A stretch of DNA of 64,000 nt from assembly GCF_042685745.1 (NCBI RefSeq), contig NZ_JBHUNT010000001.1, positions 5,394,001 to 5,458,000 on the forward strand, given 5' to 3'. Shown here piece after piece: positions 53,585 through 61,714 of the stretch. Source of the stretch: Prauserella_A oleivorans. Its GTDB lineage: Bacteria; Actinomycetota; Actinomycetes; Mycobacteriales; Pseudonocardiaceae. Position 1 is the first letter of the stretch. Each line of letters starts with the position of its first letter. The notes under the pieces were generated by a model. It had not been told where the DNA came from and did no database searches. It saw nothing but the letters and a program-made list of their open reading frames with translations. A program made the position numbers and the translations under genes.

Positions 53585-54063
53585 CGGCGGTACTTTCCCT
53601 TCACGGCGCGGCCCATGGCCCTGGCCACTTCACGCTGGGCGTCCCGCTTGGCCAGGGCCTGCCGCTTGTCGTAGGCCTTCTTGCCCTTGGCCAGCGCGAG
53701 TTCGACCTTGACCTTGCCGTCCTTGAAGTAGAGCGACAGCGGCACGAGGCTGACGCCGCCCTCCTTCGTCTTGCCGATCAGCTTCTGGATCTCCCCGCGG
53801 TGCAGCAGCAGCTTCCGCGTCCGGCGTGGCGCGTGGTTGGTCCACGTGCCCTGCGCGTACTCGGGGATGTGCAGGTTACGGAGGAAGACCTCGCCGTCGT
53901 CGACGGTGGCGAACGCGTCGACCAGCGACGCCTTGCCCGCGCGCAGGCTCTTCACCTCGGTACCCACGAGGGCGACGCCCGCCTCGTAGGTATCGAGGAT
54001 CGAGTAGTCGTGCCGCGCCCGGCGGTTCGACGCGATCACCTTGCGCCCGACTTCCTTGGCCAT
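53581..54063 (-). CDS. smpB: SsrA-binding protein
   Basis: Encodes 160 residues of the small beta-barrel that binds tmRNA's tRNA-like end and brings it to stalled ribosomes. KVIASNRRARHDYSILDTYE, AGVALVGTEVKSLRAGKASL, LRNLHIPEYAQG and PLSLYFKDGKVKVELALAKG are family blocks; the basic C-terminal tail (DKRQALAKRDAQREVAR) enters the mRNA channel. ATG 54063; the ftsX stop lies 16 bases upstream. Its RNA partner is encoded 5 kb away. Confidence 0.97.
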   Translation of the reverse strand: MAKEVGRKVIASNRRARHDYSILDTYEAGVALVGTEVKSLRAGKASLVDAFATVDDGEVFLRNLHIPEYAQGTWTNHAPRRTRKLLLHRGEIQKLIGKTKEGGVSLVPLSLYFKDGKVKVELALAKGKKAYDKRQALAKRDAQREVARAMGRAVKGKYRR

Positions 54064-54079
54064 GATTCGACTTTAACCG

Positions 54080-54979
54080 CTAGTGGCGGACATAGAGGCG
54101 CAGTGTCACGTACCCGGTGATCGCCGAGATCAGCACCGACACGCCGAGCAGGATCGGAGCCACGGGGAACAGCACGTCGATCAGCTCGATCTTCGGGATC
54201 GCCCCGCCCGTCGCCTCGAGGATGCGGTCGAGCGCGACGTACTTGAGGGTGATCAGCCCCGCGACGCCGATCACGGCACCGAGGACGCCGGCGACCACCG
54301 CCTCCAGGAGAAACGGCAGCTGCGTGTACCAGCGGGTGGCGCCGACGAGCCGCATGATGCCCACCTCGGTCCGCCGGGTGTAGGCCGAGACCTGGATGGT
54401 GTTGGCGATCAGCAGCACGGCCGCGAGCGCGGCGATGAGCGCGATGATGAACGTGCCGTTCCGGCCGGAGTTGAGCAGGCTGAAGAAGCGGTCGAGGAAC
54501 TTGTTCTGGTCGTCGACGTTGGCCACCCCTGCCTGGCCGCTGAACTCCTGGACGATCACCTCGCTGCGCGCGGGATCGAAGAGCTTGACGTGCAGGGACG
54601 CGGGCAGCGCCTCGGGCCGCGCGAGCTCGACGAGCTCGGGCTGGCCCTCGAAGATCCGCTTGAACCGTTCGTAGGCCTCGGCCCGGTCCTCGAACACCAC
54701 GGACTCGACGGCCTGGTTGCTCTCGAGGGCCTGCCGGATCGACGAGCACGGCTCGCCCGTGCAGTTCTGGTCGTTGGCGCTGATGTCCTCGGTGAGGTAG
54801 ATCGTCACCTCGACGTCGTCGAGGTAGCTGGCCTTCATCTTGTCGATGGTGCGGACGAAGAGCAGGCCACCACCGAACATCCCCAGCGAGATGGCGGTGG
54901 TCAGGATCATGGCGATGGTCATCGTGATGTTCCGGCGCAGACCGGTGACGACCTCGCTGAAGACGAAGCTGGCGCGCAT
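54080..54979 (-). CDS. ftsX: Cell division protein FtsX
   Basis: Encodes 299 residues of the four-TM partner of FtsE. The first TM is TMTIAMILTTAISLGMFGGG, followed by an extracellular loop with a Cys pair (QNCTGEPCSS) that may be disulfide bonded, and C-terminal TMs around FIIALIAALAAVLLIANTIQ and YTQLPFLLEAVVAGVLGAVI. It controls peptidoglycan hydrolases (RipC-type in this phylum). ATG 54979; ftsE lies 75 bases upstream in the same direction. Confidence 0.95.
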   Translation of the reverse strand: MRASFVFSEVVTGLRRNITMTIAMILTTAISLGMFGGGLLFVRTIDKMKASYLDDVEVTIYLTEDISANDQNCTGEPCSSIRQALESNQAVESVVFEDRAEAYERFKRIFEGQPELVELARPEALPASLHVKLFDPARSEVIVQEFSGQAGVANVDDQNKFLDRFFSLLNSGRNGTFIIALIAALAAVLLIANTIQVSAYTRRTEVGIMRLVGATRWYTQLPFLLEAVVAGVLGAVIGVAGLITLKYVALDRILEATGGAIPKIELIDVLFPVAPILLGVSVLISAITGYVTLRLYVRH

Positions 54980-55054
54980 CTAGGGCACGGTTCCTTGGGT
55001 CGGGGGTACGTGGGGGGCGGGGACTTGCCGGGTGTGGGACGTCGCTGCGGGGGA

Positions 55055-55744
55055 TCAGCGACCGACGCCGTACACCCCTCGCTTGTCGTCGCGGATCACC
55101 CTGCCGAGGTCCAGTTCGACGACGCGACGGCGCATGGAGTCGACGATCGAGTGGTCGTGGGTCGCCATCAACACCGTGGTGCCGGTGCGGTTGATCCGCT
55201 CCAGCAGCAGCATGATGTCCTGGCTGGTGTCGGGGTCCAGGTTGCCCGTCGGCTCGTCGGCCAGCAGCACCAGCGGCCGGTTCACGAACGCGCGTGCGAT
55301 CGCCACCCGCTGCTGCTCACCACCGGAGAGCTCGTGCGGCATCCGGTCCGCCTTGCCTTCGAGGCCGACCAGTTCGAGCACCTCGGGCACCACCTTGGTG
55401 ATGGTGCGCTTGGGCTTGCCGATCACCTCGAGGGCGAACGCGACGTTCTCGGCGACCGTCTTGTTCGCCAGGAGCCGGAAGTCCTGGAAGACGCAGCCGA
55501 TCGTCTGGCGCAACCGGGGGATCTTGCGCCGGGGCATCTTGGCCACGTCGAAGTTCGACACCATCACCCGACCCTTGCTGGGCACCTCCTCCCGCAGCAA
55601 CAGTCGGAGGAACGTCGACTTCCCTGAACCCGAAGGGCCGATGAGGAAGACGAACTCGCCCTTGTCCACATCGACCGAAACGCCGTCCAGGGCGGGACGT
55701 GTCGAGGTCTTGTAGACCTTGGAAACAGAATCGAGCCGGATCAC
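55055..55744 (-). CDS. ftsE: Cell division ATP-binding protein FtsE
   Basis: Encodes 229 residues: Walker A FLIGPSGSGKSTFLRLLLRE, Q-loop GCVFQDFRLLANKTV, signature ELSGGEQQRVAIARAF, Walker B LLADEPTGNLD. It powers FtsX to activate septal peptidoglycan cleavage. GTG 55744. It is downstream of prfB (54-base gap) and upstream of ftsX, the usual actinobacterial order. Confidence 0.97.
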   Translation of the reverse strand: MIRLDSVSKVYKTSTRPALDGVSVDVDKGEFVFLIGPSGSGKSTFLRLLLREEVPSKGRVMVSNFDVAKMPRRKIPRLRQTIGCVFQDFRLLANKTVAENVAFALEVIGKPKRTITKVVPEVLELVGLEGKADRMPHELSGGEQQRVAIARAFVNRPLVLLADEPTGNLDPDTSQDIMLLLERINRTGTTVLMATHDHSIVDSMRRRVVELDLGRVIRDDKRGVYGVGR

Positions 55745-55798
55745 GATCGGCCATACTACCCACGGCCGCCGTTAAGCCCGGGTTGCATGTGTGAAGCG

Positions 55799-56908
55799 CT
55801 ACGCCGCGGCCGTTTCCTGTTGCTTGCGCCACCGGATTCCGGCTTCGAGGAAGGCGTCGATCTCACCGTCGAGCACGGCCGAGGGATTGCCCACTTCGTA
55901 CTCCGTGCGCAGGTCCTTCACCAGCTGGTACGGGTGCAGAACGTAGGAACGCATCTGGTTGCCCCAGCTGGAACCGCCGTCACGCAGTGCGTCCAGTTCC
56001 GCACGCTCCTCGGCCTTTTTCCGCTGCAGCAGCTTGGCCTGCAGCACCTTCATCGCGGCCGCCTTGTTCTGCAGCTGCGATTTCTCGTTCTGGCAGGAAA
56101 CGACGATGCCGGTCGGAAGGTGCGTGATGCGCACGGCGGAGTCGGTGGTGTTCACGCTCTGCCCACCGGGCCCTGACGAGCGGTACACGTCCACGCGGAT
56201 GTCCTTCTCCGGGACGTCGACGTGGTCGACCTCCTCCACCTCCGGCAACACCTCGACGTGGGCGAAGGACGTCTGCCTGCGGCTCTGGTTGTCGAACGGC
56301 GAGATGCGCACCAGGCGGTGAGTGCCCTGTTCCACCGAGAGCGTGCCGTAGACGTAGGGAGCGCTGACCTTGAAGGTGGCCGAGCGGATGCCGGCTTCCT
56401 CGGCGTAGGAGATGTCGTAGACCTCGGTCGGGTACCCGTGCCGCTCGGCCCACCGCAGGTACATGCGCAGGAGCATCTCGGCCCAGTCTGCGGCGTCGAC
56501 CCCGCCTGCCTCGGAGCGGATGGTCACCACGGCGTTGCGTTCGTCATATTCGCCGGAGAGCAGCGTGCGGACCTCGAGCGCGTCGATGTCCTTGGCCAGT
56601 GCCGTGAGCTCGTTCTCGGCCTCGGTCTTGCTGGCCGCGTCGCCCTCGGCCTCCGCCAGCTCGTGCAGGACTCCGAGGTCGTCGAGCCGCTGACGCAGTT
56701 CGGTCACCCGCCGGACCTCGGCCTGCTTGTGCGAGAGCTGGCTGGTGACCTTCTGCGCCGACTCCGGGTTGTCCCAGAGGTCGGGGCGGGCCGCCTCCTC
56801 CTCGAGCGAGGCGACCTCCTTGCGCAGGGCATCGACGTCCATCACGGACTCGATCCGCGTCAGCTTGCCCCCGAGGTCCTTGAGGATGTCTTCGAACTCA
56901 GCACTCAC
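55799..56908 (-). CDS. prfB: Peptide chain release factor 2
   Basis: Encodes 369 residues. VDVYRSSGPGGQSVNTTDSA has the catalytic GGQ, and RISPFDNQSRRQTSFAHVEV holds the SPF tripeptide that reads UGA and UAA. GTG 56908 opens SAEFEDILKDLGGK. There is no in-frame UGA or programmed frameshift of the enterobacterial type at codon 26, as expected in actinobacteria. First of the prfB-ftsE-ftsX-smpB cluster, transcribed leftward. Confidence 0.96.
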   Translation of the reverse strand: MSAEFEDILKDLGGKLTRIESVMDVDALRKEVASLEEEAARPDLWDNPESAQKVTSQLSHKQAEVRRVTELRQRLDDLGVLHELAEAEGDAASKTEAENELTALAKDIDALEVRTLLSGEYDERNAVVTIRSEAGGVDAADWAEMLLRMYLRWAERHGYPTEVYDISYAEEAGIRSATFKVSAPYVYGTLSVEQGTHRLVRISPFDNQSRRQTSFAHVEVLPEVEEVDHVDVPEKDIRVDVYRSSGPGGQSVNTTDSAVRITHLPTGIVVSCQNEKSQLQNKAAAMKVLQAKLLQRKKAEERAELDALRDGGSSWGNQMRSYVLHPYQLVKDLRTEYEVGNPSAVLDGEIDAFLEAGIRWRKQQETAAA

Positions 56909-56967
56909 AACCCACAAGGTTACGGCAATTCGTGCGGCCGCTCGCGGCGGCCGCACGTCTTGCCCCG

Positions 56968-57468
56968 TCAGCTCGACGCGACGGCGTCGAGAAGCTTCAG
57001 CGCGGCCTTGGCGTGTGCCTGGCCGAACTCCGCCACCGCCTTCGCGAGGGGGTCCGGAGCGGCCTTGACGGCGGCCTTGGCCTCGTCGAGCTCCTCGGTG
57101 TAGGTCGCCCGCGCCGACTCGAAGAGGTTCTGGCGCTGCTTGGGCGTGAGCACACCGGCATGCACGACCCGGAGGATGAGCGGCGAGCGCAGGTGGTCGG
57201 GGGTGGCCTCACTGGTCACCCACGCCTTGAAGGCCTTCTTGCCCGCTGCGGTGATCAGGTACTGCTGGCTCGATCGCGGCCCCTGCTTGCCGAGCCTCAC
57301 ATAGCCCGCCTTGTGCAGGGCGGGGAGCTCCCGGTAGACCTGGCTCCTCGTCACGCTGAAGAACGCTCCGAAGCGTTCCTCGGCTCCGGCGACGAGCTCA
57401 CCACCGGTGGCGGGGCCATCGTGAAGCAGACCAAGCAGTGCTGCGGCTGTTGCGTTCAAATCGGACAC
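56968..57468 (-). CDS. PadR-family transcription regulator
   Basis: Encodes about 166 residues. The winged helix is ATAAALLGLLHDGPATGGEL then RSQVYRELPALHKAGYVRLG and GPRSSQQYLITAAGKKAFKA; a C-terminal helix dimerises. GTG 57468 lies directly after a GTATATAC palindrome, so the upstream ribosome site is missing and the true start may be later, for example TTG 57459. PadR proteins often sense toxic small molecules and control exporters; no exporter is adjacent. Confidence 0.85.
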   Translation of the reverse strand: MSDLNATAAALLGLLHDGPATGGELVAGAEERFGAFFSVTRSQVYRELPALHKAGYVRLGKQGPRSSQQYLITAAGKKAFKAWVTSEATPDHLRSPLILRVVHAGVLTPKQRQNLFESARATYTEELDEAKAAVKAAPDPLAKAVAEFGQAHAKAALKLLDAVASS

Positions 57469-57480
57469 GTATATACCGTG
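57466..57480. promoter_or_regulatory. AT-rich palindrome at the PadR gene start
   Basis: CACGTATATACCGTG contains GTATATAC with flanking CAC/GTG arms. It overlaps the proposed GTG start codon of the PadR gene, so it is likely to be an autoregulatory operator, and it also looks like a -10 box. Both roles are inferred. Confidence 0.45.
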
Positions 57481-57569
57481 CCACGTTCTCGCGTATCTGT
57501 CCACTGTGGTCCCGACACTTGTCCACTGTGGAGCCCTGCCCACACCGGGACACCCCCCGCCTGAACAGC

Positions 57570-57599
57570 AAAAAGGCCCGGATCGCGTGATCCGGGCCT
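57570..57599 (-). terminator. Terminator after first tRNA-fMet
   Basis: A perfect 11-bp stem, 57589-57599 with 57574-57584 around a 4-nt loop, is followed on the minus strand by five T. It lies six bases from the tRNA's encoded CCA. Confidence 0.9.
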
Positions 57600-57604
57600 C
57601 TGCC

Positions 57605-57681
57605 TGGTAGCGGGGACAGGATTTGAACCTGCGACCTCTGGGTTATGAGCCCAGCGAGCTACCGAACTGCTCCACCCCGCG
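57605..57681 (-). tRNA. Initiator tRNA-fMet(CAT), copy 1, CCA encoded
   Basis: A 77-nt minus-strand cloverleaf. Anticodon CAT in loop CTCATAA, three G-C pairs at the bottom of the anticodon stem (GGG/CCC), and an unpaired C1-T72 mark it as the initiator. The 3' CCA is encoded at 57607-57605. Identical body to the second copy 203 bases upstream. Confidence 0.95.
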
Positions 57682-57835
57682 TCGTTGTGTTTGCAACTCT
57701 ACCTCACCCAAGATCGTGCCCAGCGAGGGGGTCACCCAAGCCGGCCGACGCCCCAGCGACCCGCCTACCTAAGGGGGCCCAGGGGGGCGAAGCCCTCCGG
57801 GTGGGGGCGCGGGGTCCGACCCCCACAACAATGCG

Positions 57836-57875
57836 AAAGAGGCCCGGTCTGCGCCTTCCGCAAACACGGGCCTCT
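57836..57875 (-). terminator. Terminator after second tRNA-fMet
   Basis: On the minus strand AGAGGCCCG (57875-57867) pairs with CGGGCCTCT (57846-57838), 9 bp, loop of about 20 nt, followed by TTTC. It begins eight bases past the tRNA end. Confidence 0.75.
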
Positions 57876-57883
57876 CGCCTCTG

Positions 57884-57957
57884 TAGCGGGGACAGGATTT
57901 GAACCTGCGACCTCTGGGTTATGAGCCCAGCGAGCTACCGAACTGCTCCACCCCGCG
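57884..57957 (-). tRNA. Initiator tRNA-fMet(CAT), copy 2, CCA not encoded
   Basis: A 74-nt body identical in sequence to copy 1, with anticodon CAT and the initiator C1-T72 mismatch. The next bases read CAG rather than CCA, so the end must be added after processing. Confidence 0.95.
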
Positions 57958-58027
57958 TCGGTGACACCCACTTTACGCCTTGGTTTCCGGTCGGTGCAAA
58001 GCGGGTGCCCACCTGGTGGCCGTGATG

Positions 58028-60964
58028 TCAGCCACCCGCGTTCTGCGCCTCCTCGTAGCGCCGTGCGGCGGCGTCCAGCTCGGCCAGCGCCTGCCCCTGC
58101 GCGGTGAAGTCGCCGGACTGCTGAGCGCTCCGCAGCTTCTCCAACGCGGCCTGGATGTCGGCGACGGCCTGGCTCAGGTCGGCGTTACCGCTGCCACCGT
58201 CCGCGGGCGGCGGCTGCTGTTGCTGCGTGCCCGTTGGCGGCGGCGTGGTCGGCGCGCCCGTCGCGTCGTCGGGCGACCCCTGCGCGGGCCCGGTCGCCGC
58301 CTCTCCCGTGCCCTCGCCGAACACCTGGTCGAGCGCACCGTTCAACGTGGACGCGAAGCCGATCTTGCCGCCGAACGACACCAGCACACGTGCGAGCTGT
58401 GGGTAACTCTGCGCGTTGCGCTGCTGGATGTAGATCGGCTCCACGTACATGAACCCACCTGCCACCGGCAGCGTCAGCAGATTGCCGTAGATGATGTCGA
58501 CGCTCTGGTTGCCGAGCAGCGTCCGGTCCTGGGTGAACGCCGGATTCGACTGGAAGGCGTTTTGCACCTGGACGGGACCCTCGAGCTGGTTACCGCCCGT
58601 CGGCAGCCGGAGCACGGTCATCTTCCCGTAGTTCTCCGGGTCGGACGACACCGTGACCCAGGCCGCCAGGTACTGCCGCGCGAGCGGGGTCAGCGCACTG
58701 GTGAGCTGGAACGTCGGCTGGTTCTGTCCCGGCGCCTGAGCCAGCACGTAGTACGGCGGCTGCTTGGCCGCGTCGGAGTTCGGGTCGAGCCCGCCCTCCT
58801 GCGTCGGGTCCTGCGGCACGTTCCAGAACGTCTGCGTGGAGTAGAACTCCTGCGGGTTCTGCACGTGGTACTTCGTCAGCAGCTCCCGCTGGATCTTGAA
58901 CATGTCCTCCGGGTAGCGGAAGTGCTCCCGCAGCTCGTTCGTCACCTCGGAGCTGGGCTTGACGATGCCCGGGAAGACGTTCATCCACGCCGACAGCACC
59001 GGGTCCTTGTCGTCGACCTGGTAGAGGTTCACGGTGCCGTCGAAGGCGTCGACCGTGGCCTTCACGGAGTTGCGGACGTAATTGATCTGGTTGTCCTGCT
59101 GCCGGGCGACCCCGCTGAGCGAGTCCTGGGTCGCCGTGCCGAGGGACGTCCGCTGCGAGTACGGGAAGTTGTTCAGCGTCGTGTAGCCGTCGACGATCCA
59201 CTGGATCCGCCCGTCGATCACCGCCGGGTACGGGTCGCCGTCCGCGGTGAGCCACGGCGCGACCTTCTCCACCCGCTCGCGCGGGTCGCGGTTGTACATG
59301 ATCTTCGAGTTCTCGCCGATGGCGTCGGAGAACAGGATGTTGCGCTCCCCGTACTCCGCGGCGAAGACGAGCCTGTTGAACCAGTTGTCGATCGGCACGC
59401 CGCCACGGCCCTGGTACAGGTAGCTGCGGTCGGTCGCCGTGTCGTACTCACCGGGGGCCTGGCCACGCTGCCCGCCGACGATGGCGTAGTCGGTGGCGAG
59501 CTCGCCGTAGTATATGCGCGGCTCGTCGACCCGGATACCGGATCCGTTGGGGTTCTGCGTGTCGCTGGTGCGCGCGATCGGGTACCCGCCGTCGCTGTTC
59601 GCGCCCTCGATGGCACGGTCGATCGTGTTGGCGGGTGCCGCGACGAAGCCGTTGCCGTGCGTGTAGACGAGGTGGCGGTTGATCCAGGTCTGCTGGTTCT
59701 CCCGCAGGCCGCTGGTGTTGATCTCCTTCGCGGCGACGATGTAGGACTGCTTCTCGCCGTTGACCGTGTAACGGTCGATGTCGAGCTTGTCCGGGAAGCC
59801 GTAGAAGTTCTCGCGGCCGACCCGCTGCGTGAAGGTCGGGCTGAGCACGTTCGGGTCGAGCAGCCGCACGTTCGGGATGGTTCCCTGCTCGTCGCGGATC
59901 TGCTGTGGACTCGCCTCGGATTGGCCCGTGTAGTTGCGGTACTCCACGTCCCCGAGGCCGTAGGCGTAGCGGGTCGCCTCCATGTTCCGCTGGATGGAGG
60001 TCGCCTCGCGCTCGTTGGCGTTCGGGCGCACCGAGAACTGCTCCAGCACCGCGGGCCAGGCGACGCCGATGATGATGCCCGACAGGATCAGCAGCACCAG
60101 CGCGATCGCCGGCAGCTGGATGTTGCGCAGGAAGGCGCCCACGAAGAACGCGATCGCGCAGAACACCGAGATACACAGCAGGATCAGCTTGGCGGGCAGC
60201 ACCGCGTTCAGGTCGGTGTACGTGGCGCCGGTGAACAGGTTGTTGCGGTCCGAGAGCAGCAGGTCGTACCGGTCGAAGAAGTACTCGACCGCCTTGAGCA
60301 GCACGAACAGCCCGATCAGGACCGAGAGGTGCACCCGCGCCGAGCCCGAGACCTGCCCGCCACGGCCCGCCAGGCGGATGCCGCCGAACAGGTAGTGGGC
60401 GAGCAGGCCGCCGATGAACGCCACGACGATCGCGACGAACAGCCAGCCGAGCAGCCAGCCGTAGAACGGCAGCTCGAAGACGTAGAAGCCGATGTCGTGC
60501 CCGAACTGGGGATCGGTGCGGTTGAATTCGGTCCCGTTGAGGAACAGCTGCACGATCTCCCAGTTGCCCTGGCCCGAGACCCCGGCGATGAGGCCGGCGA
60601 GCACGGGGATGCCGATGCCGAACAGCCGCACCCGCGCGACCACGACGGAGCGGTACCGCGCGAGCGGGTCGTCCGCGCCCGCGACCGGCACGAACACGGG
60701 CCGCGTGCGGTAGGCGATCACGAGGCTGACGGCCAGCAGCCCGCCGACGAGGATGCCCGAGGCGAAGAACAGGGCGATCCGGGTCAGCAGAACGGTGCTG
60801 AAGACGTTGCGCGCGCCGACCTCACCGAACCACAGCCAGTCGACGTAGGTGTCCAGGAACCGTGCGCCGAGCAGCAACAACAGAATGAGGGCGGCCGCGA
60901 TCGTCAGCAGGATGCGAGCTCGCCGGGACAGCTTGGGCAGGCTGACTGGGGGCCGGGTGGCCAC
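58028..60964 (-). CDS. UPF0182 large membrane protein
   Basis: Encodes 978 residues. Seven or so TM helices in the first 330 residues (LLTIAAALILLLLLGARFLD first) precede a large extracytoplasmic region with conserved blocks QRNMEATRYAYGLGDVEYRN, PYGEL-like repeats, FPGIVKPSSEVTNELREHFR and YPEDMFKIQRELLTKYHVQN, then a low-complexity Pro/Gln/Gly tail. The family is conserved in actinobacteria but its function is not established. CAGGAG is eight bases from GTG 60964; GTG 60973 is an alternative. Long because of the exported domain. Confidence 0.93.
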   Translation of the reverse strand: MATRPPVSLPKLSRRARILLTIAAALILLLLLGARFLDTYVDWLWFGEVGARNVFSTVLLTRIALFFASGILVGGLLAVSLVIAYRTRPVFVPVAGADDPLARYRSVVVARVRLFGIGIPVLAGLIAGVSGQGNWEIVQLFLNGTEFNRTDPQFGHDIGFYVFELPFYGWLLGWLFVAIVVAFIGGLLAHYLFGGIRLAGRGGQVSGSARVHLSVLIGLFVLLKAVEYFFDRYDLLLSDRNNLFTGATYTDLNAVLPAKLILLCISVFCAIAFFVGAFLRNIQLPAIALVLLILSGIIIGVAWPAVLEQFSVRPNANEREATSIQRNMEATRYAYGLGDVEYRNYTGQSEASPQQIRDEQGTIPNVRLLDPNVLSPTFTQRVGRENFYGFPDKLDIDRYTVNGEKQSYIVAAKEINTSGLRENQQTWINRHLVYTHGNGFVAAPANTIDRAIEGANSDGGYPIARTSDTQNPNGSGIRVDEPRIYYGELATDYAIVGGQRGQAPGEYDTATDRSYLYQGRGGVPIDNWFNRLVFAAEYGERNILFSDAIGENSKIMYNRDPRERVEKVAPWLTADGDPYPAVIDGRIQWIVDGYTTLNNFPYSQRTSLGTATQDSLSGVARQQDNQINYVRNSVKATVDAFDGTVNLYQVDDKDPVLSAWMNVFPGIVKPSSEVTNELREHFRYPEDMFKIQRELLTKYHVQNPQEFYSTQTFWNVPQDPTQEGGLDPNSDAAKQPPYYVLAQAPGQNQPTFQLTSALTPLARQYLAAWVTVSSDPENYGKMTVLRLPTGGNQLEGPVQVQNAFQSNPAFTQDRTLLGNQSVDIIYGNLLTLPVAGGFMYVEPIYIQQRNAQSYPQLARVLVSFGGKIGFASTLNGALDQVFGEGTGEAATGPAQGSPDDATGAPTTPPPTGTQQQQPPPADGGSGNADLSQAVADIQAALEKLRSAQQSGDFTAQGQALAELDAAARRYEEAQNAGG

Positions 60965-61120
60965 TACGCACACTCCTGTGGTCGAGACTGACGTTCCGGG
61001 GGCGCCAGCGCTGCGAGCGTCCCATGATTACTCAACTCTACGGATGCGGGCGAGAGTTCCCGAAATGCCCCCAAACCGGGCGCGCGTGTGGCGGGCGGCC
61101 CCGCCTGCCACGATGTCGGC

Positions 61121-61702
61121 ATGACGGAGAACGGACCCGAGGCGAGCCCCCCACGGGTGGCCGCCCTCGCGCGGGAGGTCGAGGAGTTCGTCGCGACGGC
61201 CGGGTGGGAGCAGCAGCCGCAACTGTTCGCGCTCGTGCCGACGGCGGAGCTGCTCGCCCAGCAGCCCGAGCTCGCCGAGCAGCTCGACCCGGCCAGTGCC
61301 CTTACGCCGGTGGCGCAGGAATCGCTGCCCGAGGGCGACCTCGCCGAGACGCTGGCCACCCTCGCCTGGCCCGACGCCGTGCACGGCTGCGCGCTGTCAC
61401 AGGAGATCATCGTGCTCCCGCCCGACGCCGAGGCCGAGCTGCCCGAGGTCGACGACTCCGCCGGCGCGGTGGACGCCTCGGACGTCGAACGACTCAAGCA
61501 GGCCGCGGCCGGGCACCCACGCCGCACCGAGGCGCGGCTGGTGGCGGCCGTGCTCCGGGACGGCTCGGCGGCGTGCGTGATGCGGTTGCGCGGGATCCGC
61601 ACCCGGCCGGAGGACGACTCCGAGCCGACCGAGGAGATCATCGAGCACCCCGAGCTGGCCCCGAACCTCGTCGACGCCCTGCGCGCCACGCTGCTGCCCT
61701 GA
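61121..61702 (+). CDS. PPA1309-family protein
   Basis: Encodes 193 residues, acidic, soluble: EVEEFVATAGWEQQPQLFAL, EGDLAETLATLAWPDAVHGC, then AQEIIVLPP-like and RRTEARLVAAVLRDGSAACV ending TEEIIEHPELAPNLVDALRA. This pattern is that of the PPA1309 family, conserved in actinobacteria beside UPF0182 and the PDZ protease as here. No ribosome site precedes ATG 61121, so it may be leaderless. Function unknown. Confidence 0.85.
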   Translation: MTENGPEASPPRVAALAREVEEFVATAGWEQQPQLFALVPTAELLAQQPELAEQLDPASALTPVAQESLPEGDLAETLATLAWPDAVHGCALSQEIIVLPPDAEAELPEVDDSAGAVDASDVERLKQAAAGHPRRTEARLVAAVLRDGSAACVMRLRGIRTRPEDDSEPTEEIIEHPELAPNLVDALRATLLP

Positions 61703-61714
61703 CGCCGCGGGCCG

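Noticed and set aside
55799..56908. Programmed frameshift in prfB
   Set aside because: The frame is continuous from the GTG to the stop and the family in actinobacteria lacks the shift.
57980..60991. A 1003-codon open frame antisense to the UPF0182 gene
   Set aside because: Shadow of a long high-GC coding region on the other strand, rich in Arg, Val and Gly with no motif.
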